A DNA stretch of 64,000 nucleotides from Acidobacteriota bacterium (GCA_029861955.1 JAOTYK010000010.1:1-64000), one strand, 5' to 3'. Shown: positions 55,428-64,000, counted from the stretch's first letter. The notes: generated by a model from the sequence alone, not told the origin. Numbers and translations are program-made.

Positions 55428-56267
55428 GTGAGTCTGCGGACGTTCTTGATCGTCGCTCTGTTTCCATGGGTGGTTGTGGCAGCCGACCGTGTCGAGGGAC
55501 AGGTCGTCGATGCCACAAGCGATCGAGGCATCGCCTACGCACGGGTCGGCCTGTCCGATCATGAATTGGGAACGGTCAGCGACGACGAGGGGCGGTTCCG
55601 ACTGGCGTTGCCGCCGTTGGATCTACCGGCCGATACGACGATCCTGATCGGAGCCCCGGGATACACGCTGCAGCGCGTGACGCTGGGCGACTTGCTGGAA
55701 TCGAGTCGCATCGCACTCGTTCCGCAGGAGAGAGCCTACCAGGAGCAGGTCAGTGTCTCGGCCGCAGGCACCGGTAAGCCGGCCATCGTCGGCAAGGCGC
55801 TGAAGCCGGCGGGGTACAAGGTCGGGTTTGCGAGCGGCCAACTCGGAAGCGAGGTCGGCGCACGGATCCCGATCAAGCGGAAGAGCTTCATCAAGAGCGC
55901 CCACTTCGTCATCGCCCGGACCGGTGGGGAACGATTCGTCTATCGTGTGAATCTTTACGACTATCGCGACGGCAAAGTCGGTGAAATGCGGTTGACGGAG
56001 AGCGTCCTCGTCGATGCCCCGCAGGTCATCGGAACGATCGACGTCGATCTGAGTCGTCACGCCGTCATCGCAGAGCATGATCTGCTGCTCACGCTCGAAT
56101 GGGTCAGCGACGACGCCGGTAACGAGGTGCCCCCCTTGATGTTTCGCGCCAAGCGGACATCGAAGAATGCGATGCGACACAAGCGTCGGAGTCACGGTCA
56201 ATTCGACAAGGTACCGATCGTCAAGCTGACGCCGGGCTTCTACTTGACGGTGTTCTCGCTGGACTGA
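55428..56267 (+). CDS. Exported protein with carboxypeptidase-regulatory-like beta domain
   Basis: About 279 residues: signal peptide (LRTFLIVALFPWVVVA), then a CarboxypepD_reg-like beta sandwich (VEGQVVDATSDRGIAYARVG, GTVSDDEGRFRLALPP, IGAPGYTLQRV) and a larger beta-rich C-terminal part (FVYRVNLYDYRDGKVGEM, LLLTLEWVSDD). Such domains are common at the surface of Bacteroidota and Acidobacteriota. GTG 55428 with AGGAGG 6 nt upstream is the better start; GTG at 55407 is the alternative. Overlaps the convergent 4Fe-4S gene by 28 bp. Confidence 0.72.
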   Translation: MSLRTFLIVALFPWVVVAADRVEGQVVDATSDRGIAYARVGLSDHELGTVSDDEGRFRLALPPLDLPADTTILIGAPGYTLQRVTLGDLLESSRIALVPQERAYQEQVSVSAAGTGKPAIVGKALKPAGYKVGFASGQLGSEVGARIPIKRKSFIKSAHFVIARTGGERFVYRVNLYDYRDGKVGEMRLTESVLVDAPQVIGTIDVDLSRHAVIAEHDLLLTLEWVSDDAGNEVPPLMFRAKRTSKNAMRHKRRSHGQFDKVPIVKLTPGFYLTVFSLD

Positions 56268-57709
56268 TCGGAAGACTGCCAACTTCGGTAGTCGTAGATC
56301 CTGGGATCGTTGAAGGCATCACGGAAAGTGCCGAGCGCACTCTCCGCCCCGTCGAACCGATCGCCCGGCAGGCCGTTTTCCAGTTTGAGCACGCCCCGCG
56401 GGCAGACGGCCGCGCAGACACCACAACCGACACACGACGCGCGCACGATGTTCTCGGACTTCTGGGCGTACGCCCGCACATCGATCCCCATCTCGCAGTA
56501 GGTCGAACAGTTGCCACACGAGATGCACTGCCCGCCATTGGTCGTGATCCGAAACCGGGAGAAGATCCGCTGCCAGATACCCAGGATCGCCGCCTGCGGG
56601 CAACCGAAGCGACACCAGATCCGGCTACCCAGGACAGGGTAGAAACCGACACCGATCACGCCGGAAAAGATCGCCCCGATGTAGAACCCGTACCACTTGC
56701 GCAGCGAACCGCTCCACGTTCCGTAGAGGTTGCCGTTCATCCGGTGATCGATCCACAGCGACGCGGTCACAAAGACAACGATCAGGAGCACGGTGTGGAT
56801 CATCCAGCGCTCGATCTTCCACGCACCCGTCGACTTGTCGGACTGCTGTCGCCAGGGGTCGCCGAGTGTCTCGGCCAATCCGCCGCAACCACAGACCCAG
56901 CTGCAATACCAGCGCTTGCCGAACAGATAGGTCAGGAGCGGTGTCGCGACGAACATTCCGATGGCCCAGACGAAGAGCAAGACGCCAATCACACCGGCAC
57001 CGCCGAGATACTCGCCGAGAACCTTCTCAGGCCACAGGTAGTCCTGCTTGAGTGGCCAGATGCCGTTGAATTCCATGTAGGGTTTGCTGAAGAAGATCAA
57101 CAGGTTCGGCAGCATCCAGGCGAAGACGAACTGGAAGAACATCACACTGGCGGTGCGCAGCTGTTGGTACCGATTGCCCCGGTACTTCATGAACATGCGG
57201 ACGCCGAACACCAGGATCGCGGAGGTATAGAGGACGCCGTAGAGGAACCAGCGGCTCGACCCTCCGCCCTGGGTCAACATCGCGAGTGGGTCCAGCAGTT
57301 GGATCGGGCGATCCAGAAGCGCCGGCATGCCCATCTTCTGAAGATCGTCGTAGAAATAGAGGACGATGTAGAACCCGGTGATGAAGATCCCCAGTGACCA
57401 GCCAAGCAGCCCACGGGACTGCACGCCGCTGAAGAAGACTCCGTCGTGCTTGATTCCGGGTTCGGTATCGCGGAGATCCAACCAGAACCAGAGCACCGTC
57501 CCCAGTGTGATGAGGCCGAAGGTCGCGCCGATGGCCGACCAGCCTCCACCCAGTTGCAGGCCGGCGATGTAGAGGACAAAACCAAGCGCCCCCAGTGCGA
57601 TCACCGCGGCGGCGGCACGCTGCGCCGGTCGCAAGGGAGGCGCTGGCCGTTTCGGTGGCTCGCCGAATCCGCCGGCCTCCTCGTCGAACAGGATCGGAAA
57701 CTCGCTCAT
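56240..57709 (-). CDS. Polytopic 4Fe-4S membrane protein (NapH/NosR/CcoG-related)
   Basis: A 489-residue protein with about six hydrophobic helices and two kinds of cysteine clusters: YCSWVCGCGGLAET and WCRFGCPQAAIL near helix ends (typical of NapH, NosR and CcoG families), and two C-terminal ferredoxin 4Fe-4S motifs (CISCGNCSTYCEMG, CVGCGVCAAVCPRG). It probably moves electrons between a cytoplasmic partner and the membrane. Its start overlaps the stop of the FAD oxidoreductase gene by 4 nt, so the two likely form one electron-transfer unit. Confidence 0.85.
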   Translation of the reverse strand: MSEFPILFDEEAGGFGEPPKRPAPPLRPAQRAAAAVIALGALGFVLYIAGLQLGGGWSAIGATFGLITLGTVLWFWLDLRDTEPGIKHDGVFFSGVQSRGLLGWSLGIFITGFYIVLYFYDDLQKMGMPALLDRPIQLLDPLAMLTQGGGSSRWFLYGVLYTSAILVFGVRMFMKYRGNRYQQLRTASVMFFQFVFAWMLPNLLIFFSKPYMEFNGIWPLKQDYLWPEKVLGEYLGGAGVIGVLLFVWAIGMFVATPLLTYLFGKRWYCSWVCGCGGLAETLGDPWRQQSDKSTGAWKIERWMIHTVLLIVVFVTASLWIDHRMNGNLYGTWSGSLRKWYGFYIGAIFSGVIGVGFYPVLGSRIWCRFGCPQAAILGIWQRIFSRFRITTNGGQCISCGNCSTYCEMGIDVRAYAQKSENIVRASCVGCGVCAAVCPRGVLKLENGLPGDRFDGAESALGTFRDAFNDPRIYDYRSWQSSDQSSENTVK

Positions 57710-58986
57710 GACAGTTGCTCACGGAATACACGGGCGATGGTGGGCTCCTGCCGACGATGAAACTCTTGATCGAAGGCCAACTGCGAGAGGCTACCGATGA
57801 CCTCATCGACACTTCGTTTCTGACGGATCCAGCTCTCCGCAACCTCGTGACGCCAGCGAATGCCCATCGACTGCAGTCCGATGACCGTCCCGTCGACGTG
57901 GACGATGCGTGCCGCCTGTCGGCCGTCACTCTCCTGCCAGTAGAGGTTCTGTTCGCCCGAAATCTGAAAGTTGACCTGCCCATAGGTCTGGTACTCGAGG
58001 TCGAAAAATTTCGCAGAGTTGAACCAGATTCCCGGATCGTAGTTTCGCGGGCCGTCCGGTGCGTCGGCGATGTTCTCGCCGGCGACGACGCCCTGCATCT
58101 TGCCGGTGTACCAGACCTGCTGGATCAGGTTTCGGGCATCCCCCTCCTTGACGATCTCCGCGCAGTCCCCTGCGGCCCACACGTCCTTTACGGACGTTTG
58201 TAGCGTCCGGTCGACCTGCACTCCGCGGCCCGTGGGGATCCCCGACTCCTGCGCCACGCCAACGTTGGGAGAGACGCCGGCCGTCAGCCCGACGATCTGG
58301 CACTCCAGTCGACGCCCGTCGCCGGTCACGACGGCCGAGCAACGACCCTTCCCATCATCTTCGATCGAGTCAAGCTGTGTTTCGAGTTCGAGCCCGATGC
58401 CGTGGTGACGGATCAACCGATTGATGAGTCCGGACTCTTCGGAATTGAGGACGTTGTCCCAGTAGGACTGCTCGCGCACGAGAAACGTCACATCGATGTG
58501 ACGGGATCGCAGCATCTCCGCCAACTCGATGCCGATCAGGCCACCACCGACGATGACGGCATGTCGCGTGTCGGCCGTCGTGCGATAGAGATTCTTGAGA
58601 TCGTTCAGTCCATAGAGACCCTGCACACCGTCGAGGTCCTGACCGGGCCAGCCGAACTTGTTGGACTTCGCCCCGGTCGCGATCAGTAGACGATCCCACG
58701 GGACCGACGACCCATCGTGGCACTCAAGACGTCGATTATCGGTGTCGATGCGGGTGACCCAGGCGCGGACTCGATCAATCCGGCGTTCGTCCCAGAACGA
58801 GTCGGGGAACGGTTTCGTCTCCTGGTACCGCATGTGACCCATGAAGATGTACATCAGGGCCGGACGCGACCAGTGGTAGCTCGATTCGCCGGAGACGAGA
58901 CTGATCTTCCACTCGGGCTGAAGCTCGCGAATACGAAGCGCCGCGCTGACTCCCGCTACTCCGTTTCCGAGAATCGCGACGTGCAC
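57706..58986 (-). CDS. FAD-dependent pyridine nucleotide-disulphide oxidoreductase
   Basis: A 426-residue protein with two dinucleotide-binding folds: HVAILGNGVAGVSAA at the N-terminus for FAD and HAVIVGGGLIGIELAEML (about residues 142-158) for NAD(P)H, plus LLIATGAKSNKFG and VWAAGDCAEIV. It resembles rubredoxin/ferredoxin or NirB-like reductases; no redox-active CxxC is seen. Starts with GTG, GGGGGA upstream. Directly coupled to the membrane 4Fe-4S gene. Confidence 0.88.
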   Translation of the reverse strand: MHVAILGNGVAGVSAALRIRELQPEWKISLVSGESSYHWSRPALMYIFMGHMRYQETKPFPDSFWDERRIDRVRAWVTRIDTDNRRLECHDGSSVPWDRLLIATGAKSNKFGWPGQDLDGVQGLYGLNDLKNLYRTTADTRHAVIVGGGLIGIELAEMLRSRHIDVTFLVREQSYWDNVLNSEESGLINRLIRHHGIGLELETQLDSIEDDGKGRCSAVVTGDGRRLECQIVGLTAGVSPNVGVAQESGIPTGRGVQVDRTLQTSVKDVWAAGDCAEIVKEGDARNLIQQVWYTGKMQGVVAGENIADAPDGPRNYDPGIWFNSAKFFDLEYQTYGQVNFQISGEQNLYWQESDGRQAARIVHVDGTVIGLQSMGIRWRHEVAESWIRQKRSVDEVIGSLSQLAFDQEFHRRQEPTIARVFREQLS

Positions 58987-59051
58987 GGTGTCCGTCCCCC
59001 TTCATTGGCAAGGGTGTCATTCTAACGGACCAACTGACCCGCTATTAGGGA

Positions 59052-59067
59052 GACAATCGTATTTGTC
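59052..59067. promoter_or_regulatory. Palindrome upstream of the FAD/4Fe-4S pair, operator candidate
   Basis: GACAA-N6-TTGTC is a perfect 5-bp dyad in the 102-nt gap between the FAD oxidoreductase start (58986) and btuB stop (59089). It could bind a dimeric regulator; no regulator is recognised. Confidence 0.25.
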
Positions 59068-59088
59068 CGATTATTCCCGACGTGAACC

Positions 59089-61017
59089 CTATCGCCCGCT
59101 GCGAAAGCGTAAGCCAACGAAGGCACCCAACTCGGGTGTCGCGAAGCCGATCACGTCCTCGTACTCCTCGTCCAATGCGTTCTCGATCCTGGCGAACAAC
59201 TCGTAGTTGTCGTGGAACTGGTAGCGTCCGGTGATATCGAGCAAGACGTACGAGTCCAGCGGCACTCTTTCGGGCGGGGCGGGAAACGGCGGGAAAAAGA
59301 TGTCGCGCTGGGTGTCAACAAATGACGCATTGATGGCGACGTCGAACGGCAACCGGGAAGGGTTGTAGTGCAATTGCAGATTTCCGGAATGGCGGGGTCG
59401 GCGAAGCTCGATCGCCTCGCCACCGAGTCCGTTCGGCTCGCGTGCGTCCGTATAGGTGTAGGTCGTGGCCAGCTGAACAGGCGGAGACAACTGCGCGATC
59501 ACCGACACCTCGACACCTTGCCGATCGCTGTCGCCGTCCTCGTTGACCGCCGTAAACGCACCTGCTGTCGCGTCGAAGAAGAATCCGTTGATCTCGTTGG
59601 TGACGCGTTCCCGGAAGTAGGTTGCCCCCACCCGGTATCGCTTGCCTAGACGGCGATCTACACCGACATCCCAGCCACTGGACTCTTCCGGTTGCAGGTT
59701 CGGGTTTCCAATAAACGTGTCGGCGAAGAACCCGAATCGATCCCCGAAGGTCGGAGGCTTGTGTCCCGTCCCTGCAGAGACGTGTAGACGTGTTGCCCCA
59801 TCGTGCCAGCGCCGCGCGAAGCTGGTTCTAAACGTCGTGGCGTCGTCGAAGTCGCTATGACGATCGTGACGGACGCTGGCGGCCAAATCCCATTGGTCTT
59901 GTCCGAGGTGGTATTCGATCACCCCACCGTCCGCGTCGAGTTTCTGACTCTGATTCGGGTCGCCAAAGAACGACGCTATCCCCCGCTGCTCGAATTCTCG
60001 ACTCTCGTGATCGACGGCGAACGTCAAACGCTGATTCAGGGTGCCTGGCAACGCCACGGTGGATTGCCATGAGACGAAGTTCTTGTCGACAGCGGTTGAA
60101 CTGTCGAAGGAAGCATCAACGACGGTCTCCGTGTCACTGCTGACCCGAGACACGTTCAGCTCGTGGCGCCAGGAACTGTCGTCCCGGGTCCAGGCACCGC
60201 GCGCATTCAAGATTGACAACGATGTTTCCGTGCGACGATCGGCATCGGTCGGCAACCCGGTGACAACGAAATCGACTCCGTCGAATTCCGACTCCGTATC
60301 GATGAATCGTCCACCCAGTTCCAGCACGAACGGACTGGACTCGGGTGCAAAACGATATCGTGCATGGGCCAGACCACTGCTGGAGCCGTCGTCCTCATTC
60401 CCCGTGCGGGACACGTTGGTCCCGTCCATGTCATGAAACGAGCCGCTGAAGGTCGCCCGGTGCGCGCCGTCTCCCAGTCCGATCTGGCCGGCACCACGCA
60501 ACAGACCGAAGCTTCCGGTCTCGAACTGCAAGGCGCGCCCTGCCGCCGCGCCGGGATCGCGGGTGACCAGGTTGATCACGCCCGCCGCGGCATCGCCGCC
60601 CCACAGACCGCTCTGCGGCCCCCGAAGAACCTCGACCCGATCCAGGTCGAAGACCGTCAGTAATTCGAGGGGGACTTCATCCCCTGCGAACGCATCGCTG
60701 ATCGACACGCCGTCGATCGATAGCAGGACATGGTTGGCCTCACCGCCTCGCACGCGAATCTGCGTCAGCGAACCACCGTTCCCCGCGCGGCTGATGGCGA
60801 CTCCGGGAACGGCTCGCAGGAGATCACCCACGAATATGGACTGGCGTCGTTCGATCTCTTCGCGATCGATCACGGTCACCGAGCTACCGGTCTCCTCGAC
60901 GAGCACCGGAGTCCGTGACGCCGTCACGGTGACGGTCTCCGTGTAGACCTCGTCGGGCTCTGCCGCCACGACACCAAGACATAGAAACAGAAAAACGAGA
61001 CAGCGGTTCTGTAGCAT
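59089..61017 (-). CDS. btuB: TonB-dependent receptor, BtuB-type cobalamin transporter
   Basis: A 642-residue outer-membrane receptor: signal peptide (CLVFLFLCLGVVAAEP), a TonB-box-like ETVTVTASRTP, the plug domain (VGDLLRAVPGVAISRAGNGG, VLLSIDGVSISDAF, VEVLRGPQSGLWGGDAAAGV), and a beta barrel ending with aromatic residues (FVGLRFRSGR). ATG 61017 has GGAGG 7 nt upstream. A cobalamin riboswitch stands before it, so vitamin B12 uptake under B12 repression is the best assignment. Confidence 0.9.
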   Translation of the reverse strand: MLQNRCLVFLFLCLGVVAAEPDEVYTETVTVTASRTPVLVEETGSSVTVIDREEIERRQSIFVGDLLRAVPGVAISRAGNGGSLTQIRVRGGEANHVLLSIDGVSISDAFAGDEVPLELLTVFDLDRVEVLRGPQSGLWGGDAAAGVINLVTRDPGAAAGRALQFETGSFGLLRGAGQIGLGDGAHRATFSGSFHDMDGTNVSRTGNEDDGSSSGLAHARYRFAPESSPFVLELGGRFIDTESEFDGVDFVVTGLPTDADRRTETSLSILNARGAWTRDDSSWRHELNVSRVSSDTETVVDASFDSSTAVDKNFVSWQSTVALPGTLNQRLTFAVDHESREFEQRGIASFFGDPNQSQKLDADGGVIEYHLGQDQWDLAASVRHDRHSDFDDATTFRTSFARRWHDGATRLHVSAGTGHKPPTFGDRFGFFADTFIGNPNLQPEESSGWDVGVDRRLGKRYRVGATYFRERVTNEINGFFFDATAGAFTAVNEDGDSDRQGVEVSVIAQLSPPVQLATTYTYTDAREPNGLGGEAIELRRPRHSGNLQLHYNPSRLPFDVAINASFVDTQRDIFFPPFPAPPERVPLDSYVLLDITGRYQFHDNYELFARIENALDEEYEDVIGFATPELGAFVGLRFRSGR

Positions 61018-61029
61018 TTTTCGACCTCC

Positions 61030-61046
61030 GCATTCCACCCGAATGC
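61030..61046 (-). other. Hairpin next to the btuB ribosome site
   Basis: In mRNA sense GCAUUC and GAAUGC form a 6-bp stem with loop GGGUG, immediately before the GGAGG site. It lies after the riboswitch B12 box and may be the expression platform that hides the ribosome site. Confidence 0.5.
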
Positions 61047-61068
61047 ACCGGACATGAACAGATGTGAA

Positions 61069-61266
61069 GGCCGGTCTACGGACTTACGAGACGGACCGTC
61101 AGGCCCGCGGGTGATCGCCTTCCCGCGCTACGAACACGCAGTGGCTGTCAGATCACCCTTCCTCGCCTACCGTTGCGGGGGCAGTGTCGGCATTGCGTCC
61201 CATTAAAGAGACAACGCACCGTCTTCCCGATTATCCCCTTCGCCGGACGGCGTCGGGGCACCTACA
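61069..61266 (-). ncRNA. Cobalamin riboswitch
   Basis: In mRNA sense, the order of conserved pieces fits a full element: GGUGCC near 61262-61257, UAAUCGGGAAGACGGUGCG, UGCCCCCGCAACGGUA (61183-61168), GCCACUG (61145-61139), GGGAAGGCG (61124-61116) and the B12 box AAGUCCGUAGACCGGCC (61085-61069), which fits rAGYCMGgAgaCCkGCC. It lies 51 nt before btuB. Confidence 0.93.
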
Positions 61267-61388
61267 CGATGGACCCGCTCACCGTAGCCGTGTTCGCGGA
61301 GATCTGTCAAGCGTTCAAGATTCCATGCAACCAAACACCGCGGCGCGCCGTTCTAGACTATGGCGGAGACGAACCCGGGGGCAGCGAC

Positions 61389-62801
61389 TTGATCTTCAAT
61401 ACGCCTGTTTTCTTCTACTTTTTCCTTCTGTTCGTCACGCTCTATGGACTGGTCCTCGCCAGCCGACGTCATCGCGTCTTCCTGATCGTCCTCGCCAGCC
61501 TCGTGTTCTACGGGGCCTGGAACTACCGATTCATTCCCCTGTTGATCGGTAGCGGCGTCGCGGACTACCTGATCGCGCAGCGGATCGGCGCCTCCTCCGA
61601 TCAGCGCACACGACGACGTTGGTTAACGCTTTCGCTCGTGATAAACCTCGGGATCCTCGGTCTCTTCAAGTACGCCGATTTCGTCCTGACGTCGGTGGCG
61701 GATTTCATCGCGCTGTTCGGCGCAGAGGTCAGTCTGCCGACGCTCGCCTGGGTCCTACCGGTGGGCATCTCGTTCTACACATTCCAGAGTCTCAGTTACA
61801 CGATCGATGTCTATCGCCGAGACATGGAGCCCAGAAAGGGACTCGTGGAGTTCCTCGCAGCGCTATCGTTCTTTCCGCAGCTCGTCGCCGGTCCGATTCT
61901 TAGAGCGCGACAGATCCTCCCGCAGATGCACGCGTTGCCGGTGCCGACCTGGGACAACATCAAACATGGCTGTCTCCTGATCACGGCCGGCGTGTTCAAG
62001 AAGACCGTCGCGGACCTACTTGCCGTTCCCGCCGAGAGGATCTTCGATTCCGCCAACCCGGCCAGCCTGCTCGAGACCTGGACCGGAATCCTGGCGTTTG
62101 CGGGTCAGATCTATGGAGACTTCGCGGGTTACACCGATATGGCGATCGGCCTGGCGTTGCTCCTTGGGTTCAAGATTCCGTTGAACTTCCGACTACCCTA
62201 CTTTGCCGTTTCGCCGGTCGACTTCTGGCGTCGTTGGCACATCTCGCTCTCGACGTGGCTTCGCGATTACCTCTACATCTCGCTTGGCGGGAATCGAAAC
62301 AAACGGCGCCTCCGGAATGTGATGATCACGATGCTCCTGGGCGGGCTCTGGCACGGTGCGGCCTGGACATTCGTCGTCTGGGGCGCGTATCACGGTGTTC
62401 TGATCGTCGTGACCCACGCAATCTCGAAGGTCCGGGCCTTTGCGGCATTCGGTGCGGATAGTTCCCGCGGGTTGCGACTGTTCAAGTGGGCCGTGACGTT
62501 CCATCTCGTACTTGTGGGTTGGGTTCTGTTCCGCGCCGGGGGGATCGCCGACGCCGGTGAGATCGTCGCCCGCATGCATGGTCTCCGCGTGCTTCCCGCT
62601 GCCGGGGCACAAGCCGGGTTGATCTTCGGGTTGGTCGTCGGCCTCCTGCTATTCATGCATCTGATGGACCTCTGCGTCATCCGCGGGGGTGAGTGGCTCA
62701 AGCGTCACGCGTGGTTTATGTGGATCTTGCTGATCCTGTTCCAGGCGATCTGCCTACTGGCCGGAGAACCGAGTAATGACTTCATCTACTTCCAGTTCTA
62801 G
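61389..62801 (+). CDS. MBOAT family O-acyltransferase (AlgI/DltB-type)
   Basis: About 470 residues with about ten or more membrane helices; family signatures are FWRRWHISLSTWLRDYLYI and GLWHGAAWTFVVWG (the conserved His), and ISFYTFQSLSYTIDVYR. It would transfer an acyl group, most likely acetyl, across the membrane to an extracellular glycan. TTG 61389 gives the family-typical start MIFNTPVF with GGGGG before it; upstream codons overlap the riboswitch on the other strand. The next gene overlaps its end by 26 nt. Confidence 0.88.
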   Translation: MIFNTPVFFYFFLLFVTLYGLVLASRRHRVFLIVLASLVFYGAWNYRFIPLLIGSGVADYLIAQRIGASSDQRTRRRWLTLSLVINLGILGLFKYADFVLTSVADFIALFGAEVSLPTLAWVLPVGISFYTFQSLSYTIDVYRRDMEPRKGLVEFLAALSFFPQLVAGPILRARQILPQMHALPVPTWDNIKHGCLLITAGVFKKTVADLLAVPAERIFDSANPASLLETWTGILAFAGQIYGDFAGYTDMAIGLALLLGFKIPLNFRLPYFAVSPVDFWRRWHISLSTWLRDYLYISLGGNRNKRRLRNVMITMLLGGLWHGAAWTFVVWGAYHGVLIVVTHAISKVRAFAAFGADSSRGLRLFKWAVTFHLVLVGWVLFRAGGIADAGEIVARMHGLRVLPAAGAQAGLIFGLVVGLLLFMHLMDLCVIRGGEWLKRHAWFMWILLILFQAICLLAGEPSNDFIYFQF

Positions 62802-63975
62802 ACGACCTTTCGTCCTTGCGCTCCTGACCATTGTCATCGGGATGGGAATCAGTCTCGGCATCGTCCGCGCGTTTACGTACTTCGCCGGTGCAACGACGTC
62901 GTCGATTCTGTCGCGGGTAACCGAGGCTCGAGCCGCGCTACCGCGAATCGTTCAGGAACCACAGGATCTCGTCATCTCTTTCGGTTCATCGATGACCGAG
63001 GCCGCATTCGGCGCTCGTCAGTTCGATCGCGAGATGGCCGAGCGCGGAGTCGATGTCAAGTCATTCAACTTTGGTTTCGGAGGGTTGAACCCGTTCTTTC
63101 AGGACTACCTATCGAGACGCATTCGTGACGAGTTCGTCACCAACGACCGGCGATTGAAGCTGGCGCTAATCGAGTTCACGCCGTTGCAAAACACGAAGGC
63201 CCGCTACCGTGGCGCCGAGGGCTCAATCGAGTCGTTCATCACGATGCTGGCCAGCGATGAAGAGATCCGGGAGCTGTTCTGGCAAGACATCGAACGTGGG
63301 ATCCGAATCGCCAACATCCGCTACCTACGGGACAATATCTCCGCAGAAATGATCACCTCGGAGCTGGGAGACCAGTGGTTTGGTAGCGAGCGGCCTGATA
63401 GCGGTGTCGAGGGTGATGCGGAGGCGGAGGCCCGCGTTCAGGAGATCGCTGACATCGTGAACGCACGATTTGAGGAAGACTATCCGGACTACGTGAACAG
63501 CGACTGGAGCTACGAATGGCAGGGGGCCGGGACGATCCCGGAAGAGCGATCAGAAGACACGCTCAGACTATTCCGTGAGCTTTACGAAGCATTACGGACG
63601 GAAAAGCACATGAGCGACGATCGTCTCTGGCGCATCCAATGCTGCGACATCGAGGTTCTCGACTTCGAGGAGGAGTTGATCGCGGGGTTCATCCGGACGG
63701 TCAACAACTTCAAAGAGTTCTCCGATCACGTCGAGATCATCCTACTTCCACGCAATCACGACTGGATCGGTCGACCGCCCGAGGCGGAAGAGCGACTACG
63801 CTACGTTCTCGAGCGAGTCGCGCGAGAAACCGGGGTCACGATCCACAGCTTCGAGGACGCGCCGGAGATCACCCCCGACATGTATAGCGACACCACCCAT
63901 CTCAGTCGCTACAACGGGGACGTGGCTTACACGAACCTACTGGTCGAGCGGTACGCGCCCGTTATGGCGCGGTAG
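62776..63975 (+). CDS. SGNH-hydrolase-like protein, partner of the MBOAT acyltransferase
   Basis: A 399-residue protein with one N-terminal membrane helix (FVLALLTIVIGMGISLGIV) and then a fold with SGNH-type motifs: VISFGSSMTEA (candidate nucleophile Ser), NFGFGGLNPF (Gly/Asn region) and YSDTTHLSRYNG near the end (Asp and His as D-x-x-H). It resembles the AlgJ/DltD/PatB-like partners that move the acetyl group from the MBOAT to the glycan. Overlaps the MBOAT gene by 26 nt; GGAG precedes the ATG. Confidence 0.82.
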   Translation: MTSSTSSSRRPFVLALLTIVIGMGISLGIVRAFTYFAGATTSSILSRVTEARAALPRIVQEPQDLVISFGSSMTEAAFGARQFDREMAERGVDVKSFNFGFGGLNPFFQDYLSRRIRDEFVTNDRRLKLALIEFTPLQNTKARYRGAEGSIESFITMLASDEEIRELFWQDIERGIRIANIRYLRDNISAEMITSELGDQWFGSERPDSGVEGDAEAEARVQEIADIVNARFEEDYPDYVNSDWSYEWQGAGTIPEERSEDTLRLFRELYEALRTEKHMSDDRLWRIQCCDIEVLDFEEELIAGFIRTVNNFKEFSDHVEIILLPRNHDWIGRPPEAEERLRYVLERVARETGVTIHSFEDAPEITPDMYSDTTHLSRYNGDVAYTNLLVERYAPVMAR

Positions 63976-64000
63976 CGGGTTTGCGGTTGAGATCCCACTC
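63976..64000. other. Window end, no gene seen
   Basis: 25 nt after the SGNH-like gene; nothing recognisable. Confidence 0.5.

Larger units (their letters stand above)
61018..61388. other. Intergenic stretch between btuB and the MBOAT gene
   Basis: 371 nt holding the btuB leader with its riboswitch and the upstream region of the MBOAT gene. The plus-strand frame open across this stretch is antisense to the riboswitch and is not taken as coding. Confidence 0.75.

Noticed and set aside
61173-61388. N-terminal extension of the MBOAT protein
   Set aside because: Antisense to the cobalamin riboswitch, not membrane-like, and MBOAT proteins start with a MxFN-type sequence.
1-64000. CRISPR arrays, insertion sequences, phage genes, tRNA or tRNA-Sec
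   Set aside because: I found no repeat arrays, transposase motifs, terminal repeats or tRNA-like foldings in the short gaps.

Overview
The window looks like a chromosomal contig of a GC-rich, Gram-negative-type heterotrophic bacterium. The secreted fibronectin-III and M23 proteins, the planctomycete/acidobacterial-style ECF sigma factor, the TonB receptor and the general gene mix suggest Acidobacteriota, but this is inference because no rRNA or core ribosomal gene is present. I see no rRNA, tRNA, CRISPR array, insertion sequence or phage gene. Several genes seem to start at TTG or GTG, often overlapping the upstream stop codon.

Layout. (A) 1-19.8 kb is mixed housekeeping and envelope: secreted proteins, a voltage-gated-type K+ channel with a zinc-ribbon tail, an ECF sigma factor, an EamA transporter, a three-part serine hydrolase, DUF488, a prepilin-like protein coupled to an unknown membrane protein, an M3 peptidase lipoprotein, an M23 peptidase, a MATE-like carrier, an NSS transporter, TerC and a histidine phosphatase. 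(B) 19.8-44.9 kb is one long minus-strand gene series for extracellular polysaccharide: glycosyltransferases, three different asparagine-synthase-like amidotransferases, a Wzx-type flippase, an O-antigen ligase/polymerase, a NodU-type carbamoyltransferase, a TPR protein, an SDR epimerase, a WecA-type initiating transferase fused to a CapD-type Rossmann domain, and a Wzz/BY-kinase. The series ends with a thioredoxin-like selenoprotein and a lipoprotein. A methyltransferase and a second O-antigen ligase-type gene (45.2-47.7 kb) face away from it. The 28-47 kb part is visibly more AT-rich than its flanks. (C) 47.7-50.4 kb holds an RluA-like pseudouridine synthase with an altered catalytic motif and two SAM methyltransferases. 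(D) 50.5-55.3 kb is an operon for an NAD-linked formate dehydrogenase (SYLF protein, NuoEF-like subunit, FdhA). (E) 55.4-64 kb holds a membrane 4Fe-4S protein coupled to an FAD oxidoreductase, a cobalamin-riboswitch-controlled BtuB-type receptor, and an MBOAT/SGNH O-acetylation pair.

The main discovery is selenocysteine use at two places. The formate dehydrogenase gene has an in-frame TGA at the catalytic position (52121-52123), followed 18 nt later by a 7-bp hairpin with a GG-starting 5-nt loop, the geometry of the E. coli fdhF SECIS. At 20556-21152 a thioredoxin-fold protein has an in-frame TGA that makes a U-x-x-C redox motif. There an 8-bp perfect outer stem starts at the TGA, and an apical stem-loop lies 21 nt downstream. 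Standard gene calling would cut both genes at the TGA. The two support each other, and the second places a selenium-dependent thiol redox protein directly behind the polysaccharide tyrosine kinase.
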